A stretch of 64,000 nt of DNA from Flabesymbios commensalis (taxonomy: Eukaryota > Annelida > Polychaeta > Terebellida > Flabelligeridae): NCBI GenBank assembly GCA_964017125.1, contig OZ024915.1, positions 20,424,333 through 20,488,332 on the forward strand, given 5' to 3'. The notes below the pieces were generated by a model. That model was not told where the DNA came from, searched no databases, and saw only the letters and a list, made by a program, of their open reading frames with translations. Shown here piece after piece: positions 1 to 12,000 of this stretch. Each line of letters opens with the position of its first letter. The stretch's first letter is position 1. The position numbers and the translations under genes were made by a program.

Positions 1-22
1 CACTGGTGTCGACTAAATCGTT

Positions 23-266
23 TTAACCTTTAGCCGCCAAATTATTCAATTGGAATTTTCACCCACTTGAAGTTGTGTTTCGCTGACGCGATCCACAACT
101 TAAGTGAGTGAAAATTATTCAGATTTGACAAAATGGAAGTCAACTCTTTTCAAATCTTGCTGGTTGATGTCACATTTTATCTTTAACATATTTAAAATGT
201 GGTACTTAATGTGCTAATAAAAAATGAAAACCCGAATATATGCGACACCGGCGGTTAAAGGGTTAA
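23..266. mobile_element. TTAA palindromic MITE, family A
   Basis: Left end TTAACCTTTAGCCGCC, right end GGCGGTTAAAGGGTTAA. The core hairpin is CACCCACTTGAAGTTGTG with loop CTGACGCGA and the arm back CACAACTT.AAGTGAGTG. TTAA borders and CCC/GGG ends are as in piggyBac-derived MITEs. Confidence 0.8.
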
Positions 267-430
267 TCCATTTTATCAGCTGATTAAGTCAATTTTATTT
301 GGAATAAAATGTGTGTTTTAGCATGAAAATTGTCAAATGTTTGGTTTTAAATTAAATACATGCAGTCATTTTCACCCACGTGAAGTTTTCAGTCGCGGTA
401 GTGAGACACAACTGATGTGATTATTGGTAT
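266..430. mobile_element. Degenerate A2-type hairpin MITE
   Basis: Adjoins the right TTAA of the previous element and contains a decayed core (CACCCACGTGAAGTTTTC...GCGGTAGTGAGACACAAC). Confidence 0.5.
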
Positions 431-719
431 TGGTTGGTTATTCGACGCCAAAGGGACAGCTAAATTCTTCTGATATCGCAATCTATAGATACACACTGTT
501 GGAAGTAAAAAATCGTTTCATTATTGTCATAGCTGGCGTTTCATTACAGTAGTTCTAACTATTTTACCATCGTGATCGTACAAATACTATTCAACAATCA
601 ACTACATGTATATTTGAAGAGATGCAGTTAATAAGTGAAAATAATAGCTTATCTTCTCTTTTCGACCAGGATGGTTCTTTTAAGTCACTTCAAAATATGA
701 TGTTTAAAACGTGTGTGTG

Positions 720-1010
720 TGTGTTAAAGCTATAGTCCACTGTAAAAATACGCGGGACATAGGGTCCCCAGAATGCCATAGTGGCCCGTGGGTATTCCAC
801 AATTACCTATCATGCAACACCCACAGCCATCAAACCATGCATCAGGCAAGATAATAATACTGTATGTGATTCATACCCAACACCGCCTTAAGAGCAAGTT
901 CCCAAATCATAACAAGTCCATATATTTGAGTGACATCTATAAGTAAATAATTCCAATTTAAAAACAAACTTGTTGTGTTATGGCGGGGAGCTGGAAACAG
1001 CTGATCCTCA
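720..1010. repeat. Interspersed repeat, copy 1 (TATAGTCCACTGT...)
   Basis: Shares with 48893-49150 the strings ATAGTCCACTGT, CCCCAGAATGC.ATAGTGGCC, GGGTATTC and CAAACA/CAAACC followed by ATAATA. Both in the same orientation. Class unknown. Confidence 0.55.
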
Positions 1011-1194
1011 AGCGCTATATTGGATGTATCAAGGGGTACTGGGATGATTGCTAGTAGTGGTCCTTTTCGCCCCCATCCGGGGAGGGTCATTAGAGATATG
1101 TTCCGTCTGTTGCATACTGTACGGCATGGTACGGAAGAACTAGTCTACTGCAATCATACAAGGAAAGCTGCAGCCTCCTCGTATCAGGCCGTAA

Positions 1195-1700
1195 TCTTCA
1201 GGCGGATTGCCAGTGGCGTACCCTGATTCCTCCGCTCATCAGCAGTGCCAGTGAAGCTCTCGCATCAGTGCAGGCGCTGGTGTATGCCGTAGTAGCCTTA
1301 AGTAACCGGCAATAGCGTGTTTGCCATTAGGTGCCTCACGTGGGATGAAAGGAGTTACCCTTCCTATTGTTACTTTGGGACTATGCGACCCGAAGATAGC
1401 GGAGCTGTGCAAATTGCCACAGAGTTTCAGCTTTGAATTGCATAACGAAACCCAAGTCTAAGGCCGTCTGGGCATGTCCGGGGGTAAATCCCTTAGACTT
1501 GCCCAAAACTCCTTATCGGGCGAGCGAAGGATAACGCTCAATAACCCACCATGCCCTATCATCCCCACCCTCACATCATCATCAATACATCATTCATCTC
1601 ATCATTGACTACAACATTATTATTGTATTACAATGTCACTTAAATGACCATTTGTGCCGAAAAGTGACGTAAAGCAATAATTTACTACTACTACTACTGC
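1195..1700 (+). mobile_element. Possible 3' end of a retroposon with (TAC)n tail
   Basis: A GC-richer stretch (CAGTGGCGTACCCTGATTCC, hairpins around AGTCTAAGGCC...CCTTAGACTT) ends in TGACGTAAAGCAATAATT followed by a TAC microsatellite (1681-1698). The same tail (TAACGTAAAGCAATAG) ends the SINE-like piece at 18325-18570. Such shared tails are typical of LINE/SINE 3' ends. No reverse transcriptase is present here. Confidence 0.35.
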
Positions 1701-1949
1701 ATGTATTGACAGTGAGAGCGTGAAAACAGTGGAGTACTACTCATAGTCTCGTAATTTGGTTACTCGAGCTTATGCACAGGCAGTGACCATCACACCTGTA
1801 TACCATAGGCCTACACGTGACTAGATAGTTTAATTGTATCTTATTATTGTTATGGGGAGTCATTAGTCGTCGCTATTTATAGACATCGCCCTGCGCATGC
1901 GGATTCCGAAGTTGACTAGGGGTGTAATGTGTGCATGGAATGATTACTG

Positions 1950-2300
1950 CTCTGGCCAACGAGGAAACTCTTTGGCTTAACTGGCAGCGTTCACGCATCA
2001 CAATGTCAGGGTCAGCACTGTTAGTGTTACAATGGCGCCCAATATCGGTTCTTCTCGCTTAAAATGCCCTAGTATAAGTATAGGATATTCTAGGTTTGTA
2101 GTCAACACGGTGGCTGTAAAAAATGCGTGACGTATCCAGGAAAGATATTTGAGAAGGAGTATGTAGCTGGGTGTGTGAATGACGGACTGGGGTCTTAACC
2201 ACTCTGGCCTACGAGTTAACTCTTTGGCTTAACTGGCATCACTATGTCAGGGCCGGTGGTTCGATCTCCCGGGCTGGGCAGTTTCAACACTGTTACAACT
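1950..2300 (+). mobile_element. tRNA-like SINE heads, two related pieces
   Basis: CTTTGGCTTAACTGGCA occurs at about 1970 and 2221. The second is followed by GGTGGTTCGATCTCCC, a good box B of an RNA polymerase III promoter. The first copy has lost box B. They are not whole tRNA genes. Confidence 0.45.
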
Positions 2301-2907
2301 ACACTGCTAAAAAATAGTGATGCAGCCTATAAAGGACGATACGGGATTGGGATTAATAGGCATGGAAAGTTATTGAGAGTTTTTGCATTCACTTGCCCGG
2401 TAAGGGGTTCTGGGCATGCCTAGGGCATTTACCTCCGTAGACCCGGGTTTTGCTGTGCTATTTAACGCTGAAGAGCCGGGACCCTTCGCTCGGCTCCCGG
2501 TATCCTCGGATATAACAGTTACTTTCAAGGGTAACTCCATTCAACCAAAGTATCAAAGTAGTCGGAATATTTTAAGATCGCACACCCATCACATCATGAT
2601 GCCCGATATACATTAGATTACGACAATACGATGTATTGCTGCTAGACTTGAGGCACTCCCCTTCAGGGTTAAAGAAAAGATGGACTCGAGGATACTGCAT
2701 GCAACGGACTGAACACCTCAGTAATGAGCTGCACTTGTCGGTCGGAAAGACCTATTCTGGGATTCAAATTTGTTTCCGATACAATGCAATCGAATCTAAT
2801 GGGTACTACCATTTACAACCATTCCAATAGTTTTAAACCCCACACCGCTAAAATAATCACAACTTTCAATTTGATTTATATGTCGATCGAATCACTGATA
2901 TTGGGAA

Positions 2908-3065
2908 TTAAATGACTGTTTATCATCAAGATTTGTGAATGTTTTGTCTCAAATTAAACAAATATGGGTAAATTTCAACCACTTGAGGTTGTGGATCGCG
3001 GCAGCGAGCTACAATCTCAAGTGGTTGAAAATTTAATTAATTTAACTTAGCAGGACAGGGGTTGA
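2908..3065. mobile_element. A2-type TTAA hairpin MITE
   Basis: Core CAACCACTTGAGGTTGTGG, loop CGCGGCAGCGA, arm back CAATCTCAAGTGGTTG. This is the subfamily with a GGTAGC/GGCAGC-type loop rather than GTCAGC. The outer ends are partly decayed. Confidence 0.6.
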
Positions 3066-3642
3066 GGGAAAGAAGTGCAATTAAAAGTGTCATTTATTTA
3101 GTAACGTTTTTAATTACGCGCTAATTTAAAACTAAATATTTTGCAACTGGATTTGTACTAGCATTTTTTTTTAAATCACTTCAAGCCCCGTTTCTTTTCA
3201 TAACTAAGTATATCGCAAGGTTAAACTCCCATGTACCAAGTCAGGCTGGACAGTGCGGGTATCCAGAATAACTAAAAATATTATGATTGAGGATGAATTA
3301 TTGTCAGATACAGAGGGTCTTAATTGGTAGTCACAGCTATTAGAAGAAACCTTCAATTACCATCACACTGTTTTTTACCACTATGCATTAATATCAAAAA
3401 TCTTGTTTTGTGTGATTAACTGTAAAAGCGATAAATTATAGAATTTAACTCCTCACCCATTTGAAATACACATTTCAAACGAAAATTTATCCTAATCTAA
3501 AAAACTTAATGCCCATTCCGCTCTGCAAAACCAAAAGGCAGTATCTTCCCACTTTTTTTTCTCTTTCAAATGTTCAAGTTTTCTAATTTGAAGACTCAAA
3601 AGAAGAATGCAAAAAGCGGCTGTGGACATTCTTAGCACAGGG

Positions 3643-3887
3643 CTAACCCTTGTGTTGCCGGGACCGTATATATACATATTCAAGCAAATGGCGAACTAAA
3701 TTAAATGACACTAACATTGATAAATATTTTGGAACAGATGCTCATTTGATCAAATAATTCATTATAAGGGTGTCTATTTTTCATAGATAGAAATATTTTT
3801 CGTCATTTGAAGCTGGAAATTGCGCTAGCAATTCCAGCTTTAAATGACGAAAAATAAAAGGGAATAATTTAGCAGCACAAGGGTTAA
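3643..3887. mobile_element. TTAA MITE, family C
   Basis: From CTAACCCTTGTG to CAAGGGTTAA. The core is TTTCGTCATTTGAAGCTGG, AAATTGCGCTAGCAATT, then the inverted arm. Related copies: 32648-33316, 45649-46010, 61888-62117. Confidence 0.72.
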
Positions 3888-3915
3888 TTGGTGCATGTGG
3901 CCCTTTATTGATCAC

Positions 3916-4145
3916 TTAACCCTCTAACTGCGAAGTTGCTTAATAGATATTTTCAGCCTCTTGAAGATGTCTCGCTGACGCGATCAACAAATTCAGATGA
4001 CGGAAAATTGAGTATTTAGATTTGACAAAATCTTGTTGCTTGATATCACGTTTTATCTTGAACATGTTCAAAGCTGACGTTTAATGTGCTAATAAATAAT
4101 ATTTTTTTTATATATATATAATCGGTACCGGAGGTTAAACAGTTA
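3916..4145. mobile_element. TTAA MITE, family A (decayed)
   Basis: TTAACCCTCTAACTGCGAAG on the left, GGTACCGGAGGTTAAAC on the right. The core hairpin is shortened (GAAGATGTCTCGCTGACGCGA). Confidence 0.6.
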
Positions 4146-4880
4146 GGCTGTACTTTTGTTGCTGTGACTCTTTTTTATTTTTCACACCAATAATATGTAG
4201 TGATTTGTTGCAGGAACAGCCGCAAAGTGTATAGAATTGCACCAGAATGAAGTCGTGAACAAGAAGGTTATTGCATTGCACTTAGATCTCGCCATCCGTT
4301 CCTAAGATGGATGGGAGGTATTGATTTGATCATAACAGATATAGCTGATGGCACATATAAATGAATGATCATTTGGAGGGGGCTAGCTGAGGCTGTGCAC
4401 ATTATCTGTCATAGATCTACCTCATCATCACAGATTATGGTGCTTCACTACATGATTTGTGAGGAGGTGAATGCCAAGATGATACAAAGTCAAAGGAGAT
4501 GTGCCCTCGGTAGACCCATATAAACAGAACTTCTTCTTGTACACAGCACATCTTCATATTGAGGACAATGGGTGATCTCGGCACTGACCATGAGCCGATG
4601 TTAAACGGGGCTCTGGATTCGACAGCCTCACTGCGCACCATTACGTCACTTCCGCCAAAAGTGAATCTTGACCATGGCTGTGGATACAGGTTTTTCAAGC
4701 CGCAATGCTTACAGAGGTGTGCCAACTCGAAAATACTCGTCGCCAGCCTTTTTCTGTTTCTCTTCACACAATGTAAGTGTTTGCTTTATTGGTCTTGAGT
4801 CTTGCTGGACGATCTTGAGAAGTGAATCCACGCGATTATTTACTCGAAATGAAATCGATTCATAAAATAAAATGTGAAAT

Positions 4881-5132
4881 TTTACCCCTTTCTAGGCTGA
4901 ATTTACCATTTTCATCTTCATCCACCACAAGCCGCGAATTGCTGTCGCAATTCTCGACTTGTAGTGGAAGAAGATGATTTGATGAGGGTGAAAATTTAAA
5001 GAAAATTGCCATGTATTGGTAAAAAAATTTCATGTAAATTTTCTTTCTAAAACCCTTGGCTGTAGGAAAATTAAGTCTGTTTCAGGGATGTAAAATGATG
5101 CTTTAATGCATCGTGAGGGTTTGAAGGGTTAA
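4881..5132. mobile_element. TTAA MITE, family F, copy 1
   Basis: The hairpin TTCATCTTCATCCACCACAA / TTGTAGTGGAAGAAGATGA with loop around GAATTGCTGTCGCAATTC. The right part ends TTTAATGCATCGTGAGGG...GGGTTAA. Second copy at 32685-32915. Confidence 0.65.
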
Positions 5133-5583
5133 AATCATAACCTGCGGGATACATTACTTCATACAAAAATAATGTTCCTTTAACGCCCGTTTACTCTTGT
5201 TTATTTCATCTTGGGATGTGAAAAATTATATAGTGCAATTATCACCTCAACGTGCTCAAGGCGAATGCAAAATACCATATTTTATGAAGAACAAAAGCTT
5301 AGAGCTTTCCATTGTTCATACCAATTATGACCAGTCACGCGGAAAGATGGCATCGGGCCGCATTGTTACAGTATTTATGGCATCATATAAATATTAATTT
5401 ACTGATTACATAACTAAAATTATTTAAAGTTAATTAAAGTTAAAAAAATCTTTAAAATGTTTTAAGACGTTTCAAAAAGATTCCGGATTATGAAAAAGTA
5501 AGGGTACCGCTGTCGAGTCCATTTAAAAATTCAATTAAAAACAAATGGACCTCGCCTACTTTTTGTCAGGTCACGTTTTGTCA

Positions 5584-5816
5584 TTAACCCTTAAAGCGCT
5601 GATTTTTTCTATAAAAACCTTGGAAACCAAAGGGTTTATTTTATTTTGAAATCTTCATAAATGTCTTATTCAGCTCTTTCTGATTTATTTGAATACCTAT
5701 GTTATGGGTTTACGGCCATTAGAAATATGTTCACTCTTACAGTGAGGGGATCGACTTCAGTCGTCAGAATCTGGCGTCTACAGATCTAAAGTCGATCCCC
5801 GCACTGTAAGAGTTAA
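5584..5816. mobile_element. TTAA MITE, family B
   Basis: TTAACCCTTAAAGCGCTG to GTAAGAGTTAA. The core GGGGATCGACTT...CGTCAGAATCTGGCGTC is followed by the inverted arm AAGTCGATCCCCGCACTG. It lies about 95 bases 5' of the first recognised OATP exon. Confidence 0.75.
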
Positions 5817-5911
5817 ATAACGTTTGTTACATTTGGAATTGATGTATCTATATACGAAACTTGTGTAGTTTTACACAAAAATTATTACATTTAATAGTAC
5901 AATACATACAG

Positions 5912-6091
5912 GTTTCCCTTGAATTCTTTCCAGCTTTCATGGTTCTGGGTATTAGCAGTGTTAATACCAGTACCCTAGAACGGAGGTTTGACTTTCACAG
6001 TGCTCAGATTGCCTGGATCACAATAGCTCATGACGTCACCGCTGGCATCACAGCATTCTTCCTAGGATACTTTGGTATCAATTGGCACAAG
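5912..6091 (+). CDS. SLCO: OATP exon a (TM1-TM2)
   Basis: Encodes the end of TM1 and TM2, with VNTSTLERRF and HDVTAGITAFFLGYFG, typical of the OATP N-terminus. The donor at 6092 (aag|gtataag) is clear and leaves phase 0. Two acceptors are possible: 5910-5911 (phase 0) or 5932-5933, the latter preceded by a better pyrimidine run (phase 1). Without the upstream exon the choice cannot be settled. Confidence 0.82.
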
Positions 6092-9000
6092 GTATAAGAT
6101 CCGACGTTGCTTTAATGTTGTGCCACCTTCGGAGACGGTGGGCCCACATTAAACCAACGTTGTCAATTTATTAATAATTTTCAATAATGTTCTCTTTAAA
6201 CATGTTTAAGCTGTTTAACAATACTTGAAAAACTTTTCTTCAAGTATTGTTAAACAGCTTCTATATATTGCAATGACATTTATTAAACATAAACATATTA
6301 AATATTTTATTATTTTCGGTTGTAAGGTCAGTGATATTTAATCAAATATACTCGCCCATTAGTGTTCAAAATGTTATTCTGTTAAACCCTTTATTTCACC
6401 CTTAGAGAACAATTTTTTTCCAATTTTAAATTATCATAGATGTTTTAGCTAGCTCTTTCGTCGTCTTTCAAATACCTATGTTATGGGTCATCCCGGGGTC
6501 ATTGTAAATATTTTATTCTTTCTCTGCGGGGATCAATATAGACGTCAGATTCTGACGTCTAAATTCGTCCCCGGGCTGAAAGGGTTAAACATCAGTGTTT
6601 GCAAATAAAATGTGTGGTCTTAAATTAAACAAATGAAAAAATTGAAGTAGAAATGATAAATAACTTACCTATAATCCGATTCACATTAAATTCATCAACC
6701 AGGATTAATGAATTTCGCGGATTTCTCAGTCAATTTTCAACCGATTTTCATGAAATTTTACACACACTATTTTCCATTCATGTCGTGACTACCCTGAAAG
6801 TTTTGATAAGTATTTCAAAAGTTAGACCATTTGACATGTGATGAAATTCTGAGACGAAGCTAATGACTTTTGAGAGGGCAACATTTTTATTTATTTACTA
6901 CATGTCAAATGGTCTAACTTCCGAAATTTTATCAACACTTCGCGAAACTTTGAGGGTAGTCACGACATAAATGTAAAATAGTGTGTGGCAAATGTCATGA
7001 AAATTGGTTGAGAATTGGCAGATAAATCGGCGAAAATCCTTCACCACGGTTAATGTGAATCCGACTATAGTTTGCCCTTTGTTTGAGTTTAAATTGTACA
7101 GATGTAAGTAGTTTTCACCCAAGCTTGGTCGGGGTGGTGCGACACAATTTCAACTAGGTGAAAATTCCAATTCTATAACATGTATAGCTGAGCTGTTTGC
7201 GGGTTATTCCAGTGTAATATCCTGGCTCTATTGTGTATATTTTATCAGGGGCGTGTGTCCGCAGTCGGAGCAGCAATCATGTCATTCGGATGTTTTATGA
7301 TGTTTCTTCCCCACGTCCTCAGCGGGCCGTTCCACGCAGCCTCCGACACCCCTCAACAGACGGACACGTGTAGAGATACAGATGGGGGTGAGTAGGTATT
7401 TAAACGTGTTAAAGGGAATTAAATAGCCCACCACTGATATTTTGTCATGGTTATCACACGTTTAAACAGTTGATTTATTTTTTATTTGTAAATATTATTA
7501 TACTAACATATTTTTATAATAAACAAGAAAAAGAGTTCCCGAACTCCGAGGCCCGGCTTTAGTCCATTTGAGTCCTATTGACAAAAAAATCCGTGTATTG
7601 ATTTTCCTCATGGGCCAGAATCCTAAATGTCCAGGATATAATTGAGGAAAGAACCAAGGAGACAAGTTCAAATATATCTTCGACGTGTATTCCTTCCACC
7701 ACCATCGCCGGTGCTGGCCACCATTCATTCCATACTTGCCTATGATGTACCTCTACAGAGGATGTTGGGCCAGCGTTGCAGTTCATTGCTGGTTCAATTC
7801 CGGTCAATCGTCTACGACGCTGGCCCAACACTAATCTATCACCCGGTCTGTTGTACACTTTGGCGCAAACACGCGCATTCATCCAATGCTGTTTCAATCT
7901 TGACCCGTCATTGAAACAGCATTGGGTGATTGTACCGTGTTTTCTGACTAATGCATTTTGCTGGTGACGTTTTAGCATCCCGGCGCCAGTAACAGCAGAT
8001 AACACGATATATTGGCTGGTGTAATGTTGGGCCACGCTGGGCCAACATTATTCCAACCAAAACCCCTTAGGCTCTTAACCACAAATATAATCTGAACACT
8101 TGTTAACGATAAAAGTACTTAACAGAAGGCCCTGAAACATTATATTGCACATGTTCATAAGGACTGGTGTACAGAAATGTGAACCGTTTCCCACACACTC
8201 TTCTTTAAATAGGACACAAACTCAGGCAAAATAAAATTATTAGGATACCGGCCGTAGGACCGTCCTAGTTATAAGTTATTTTTTTTGGATGCACCTGTCA
8301 ATGTTTGACTTTGTAAGAAACATCGTTGGAACTAGGCATTGGGCTGGATTCACCATATAAAGCGGGTGTGTCGTTAATTGCTTCACTGAACCATATCATG
8401 AACATTACGACTTGGTGGTAATACTTTGTACTAAATGGATGGATAGAGTGTATAATAGTGCATGGCTTATACATTATGACAGTTTGTTGGCAAGCGTTTA
8501 CCTCACATTATCTTTAGCGTTAGATTTTAACCCTTACAGCGCGGGGATCGACTTTAGACGTCAGAATCTGACGTCTGTAGACGTCAGATTCTGACGACTA
8601 AAGTCGAACCCCGCACTGTAAAACTACAGACGTCAGATTCTGACGACTAAAGTCGATCCCCGCACTGTAAAAGTAAAAAATATTTGTAACGGCCGTAGAC
8701 CCTTATCATAGGTATTCAAATGAATCGGAAAGACCTAACTTAGACATTTATGATGATTTCAAATTGAAAAAACAGCGCTTTGAGGTTAACCCTCGTGTCA
8801 CCCAGCCATGCAGTCTGATTTTATTCACCTCGTGATATGTTCTCTATATCATGTGCATCCCGTAAAAGCCATGTCGCGATATCCCGTACGAACGTGGTAT
8901 TAACTATTTCGGGAGCATTTACTATGGCCTTCTCAAGATGATCGTACGAAAAAGGTATTTCTTATCCCGTTCTTAAGCAGTTAAGCTCGTAGCCTTAGAC

Positions 9001-12000
9001 AATAATAGTATTTATTAGTAGCCTACTCTACGAAGCCCAAAGCAAACTTTCATGGTGGAGTGGACGTACGGGGTGGACGTACGACCTTAGGAACACCCGA
9101 AAAATTACGTACGATGTGAAGTTGCTCCCACGGAGCTCTTACGGCGTTTGCACACACGCCATACACATTTTCAGTTCCTAAAATTGCTGGCGTTCGCAAA
9201 CATTCGTACGGCATCCATACGAAAAATGTAGGAGCTTTACAGCCACAGTTCGAAGAAAATAACATAATATTCTGAAGTGTGTCTGAACTTGCTCTTGCGA
9301 ATTAAAGTGCAACCGTACCAATGTCGTAATAAGATTGTACGAAATGAAACAAACTTATATGAAAAAATATACAAACATCGTACGATCGCCTTTGTTACAT
9401 CTGAGGGACCGCGTATGATGTTGATGCTTTTATATGCCAAAGCCCAATAATGATGCATCAAGCTGTTCTTATGGAGTTCTTACAGCGTTCTTACTAGATC
9501 ATATATGATAGTACGTCAACCCTACGACGAGTGGTTTTCTTGAGGCGTTTGTACAGTTCCTAGACATGTCCAATATCTTGCTACAAACATAAGAACGAGA
9601 TACGAAAGGTTTTTCTTACGGCTGCCCTGAGAAGCCCGCAATAAACCTTCCAAAAATCGTTGATACGGCGTTTGTACGGGTCATTATGACCGAGGCTACA
9701 CGTAAACATACTAAATTATCTCCTGATTGCGTGATGGTGAGTATCCATCCGCTTTAACCCTGGTCCTGCGGATCACGACTATTGTCGTTTTTTCTGTTTC
9801 ATAAGGTGGCCAAAGCACTGTTATTGGGAACGTAATGATTGTCTAAACATAAAGATTTGCTAATATTTGTGTTCCAAATAAGAAATATAAGTTATTTTCA
9901 GCCACTTGACGTTTATGGTAGCCAGACACAACGTCAAGTGGCGGAAAATTTAAATAAATTAATTTAGCATGACAAGGGTTAACATGTTTAACCTATTCTC
10001 TGCTTCCACTTAATAATCACAACCCAGAAAATATTTCATATTTCAAAGTCATACAAGTCTGTCCATAATTGGGCCAATAAATGCAAAATATGTTGATTGG
10101 GGTTGTTTATATCTATTCAAGATATCACCCTTCTTCTGTTTAGTTCAGTGAATAGGCTCCAAAAGCTAGAAAAAAATTAACGAAAAAACATTTTAGTCAA
10201 TATCTATTTTTTCAAATCTTATATGCATCATATTAATCTAGGTGAACAATATACATCATACACATACATAACACCATTATACATGATATGGTAAATTCTA
10301 TACCAGGTGCAAACACTATAGAAATGAGTAATGATAGGCACGCCATAAAATAAAGTTTCAAAATGTATATCATAGCAGACATAAGACATTGACCCAATGC
10401 TATTTTAATGTTGGGCCAGCGATATAATACTAATATAATATTTCATTATTTCATCACTGTAGGGATGTACCTTGTTTTTCAGCTTGTAATCAATACACCC
10501 TTTGCTAGCCCTAACAATCGCTTGATTCACATTGTATTGCCGCATCCATACCCGGATATAATAGAGATAAATCTCAGTACGATTTACAGCTCAAGACAGC
10601 TTCACTGAGTAATAATAAATATGAGTAAAAGTATAGGCAATTTTGTTCTGGATAATATAGAAGTAGAACATATCAAATGTACACGGAATCTATTCATTAT
10701 ACATGTTTTCTTAAAATATTCAATAATTATACTGAACAGTGTCTAGCAGTATTCGTGACATTATATTAACCATGTTAACTGTATTATATACGTTTCATTC
10801 TGATATATGCTGTATTATTGTAGTCACTGAAATGGTATCAAAATCTGGTATGCAGATTGCCACATATCAAAAACATTTCTATCTATCTAACCAGTATACA
10901 GTATAAATCTCACCATATAACATACATATCAGATCAAACATAACATCATTTAGAGAGTGTAAACATTGAGATACAGAAGTACATGGTTCTATTAATTTAT
11001 GAACAGCAACGATCGAAGTATGAGACTTTGAATGATTCACAAACTTTATCATATTTATGCTAAACCTTCCAGATGAAGAACATAGCACGGCAAAATCTGA
11101 TCCACATTGAATATGACCAGCATTTGACCCATACCGTCTTCATCCTTTTGGACACGATGTGAATCAAATCCAGCCTGCAGTCCTGCGTCTGACATAGATC
11201 CCACACAATCAAATGAACGGCCAGGAAGAACCATACACAAAAGCAGACTGTTTCCGTATTCTAAGCTAATATCCGGAAATTCTGAGAAGTATATTCCCCT
11301 ACCATAGGCTGACCGCCTTATCTTTTCCATGCTAAAGTTGTGTTCAACAATTTCATCAATGTGTTGTTTTTGTGTTCCATGAAAAGCAAGTACTTTTTTT
11401 CCTTCGTTAATGCCTTGATATTTCATCTTAAAATCAGCAGATTTCTTGTTGAATGTTTGCATAAGTGTAGGATTTTCATAAAAATCAACACTCTTTAGTT
11501 TCACAGAGGCGTTTCTTTGAAGTAAGCGTAAAACTTGTGATTCTGCGAAACGAAAGTGCATTTGAAGTTTGTTGTCTGTTTCAAATTCCCTCTCAGCAGT
11601 TATCTCGTACTTTCTCGTGATCATGGCAGTACTTGGATTTAGAGTTACACTAGGTAGAATATCAGGTATAGCTGTTGTATCATAATAGATGACATAGCGG
11701 GGTAAAGCTTGGTCTTTGTGATATACTATATATTCATCAAATTTACAACCACCAGTGGCTTTGCTATCCCGTTTAGCAAATACTGAATCATAGTTATCGC
11801 TCTTCAAATTTTGTAATGTCATTTCTGGGGAGGGCTCAGTCATTGTTTTGCTTTTCCCAACCAAAACGTCACAAAGTAGTAATGTATTTGATCCCTTGGT
11901 GTATAGTGTTTGTGCGCTTTTTGAAGAATCACTTGCAAAATATATTCCTGAGCCATACATTTGATTATGTCTTTCAGGGATGATAAAACCTTTTTTTATT

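Noticed and set aside
4435-4865. Overlapping short frames upstream of the OATP gene as its start exon
   Set aside because: No hydrophobic or family-like N-terminal sequence and no donor in matching phase.
6653-7122. Two similar short peptides on opposite strands (ending VRPFDM)
   Set aside because: They mirror each other because of the foldback; no family resemblance and no start context.
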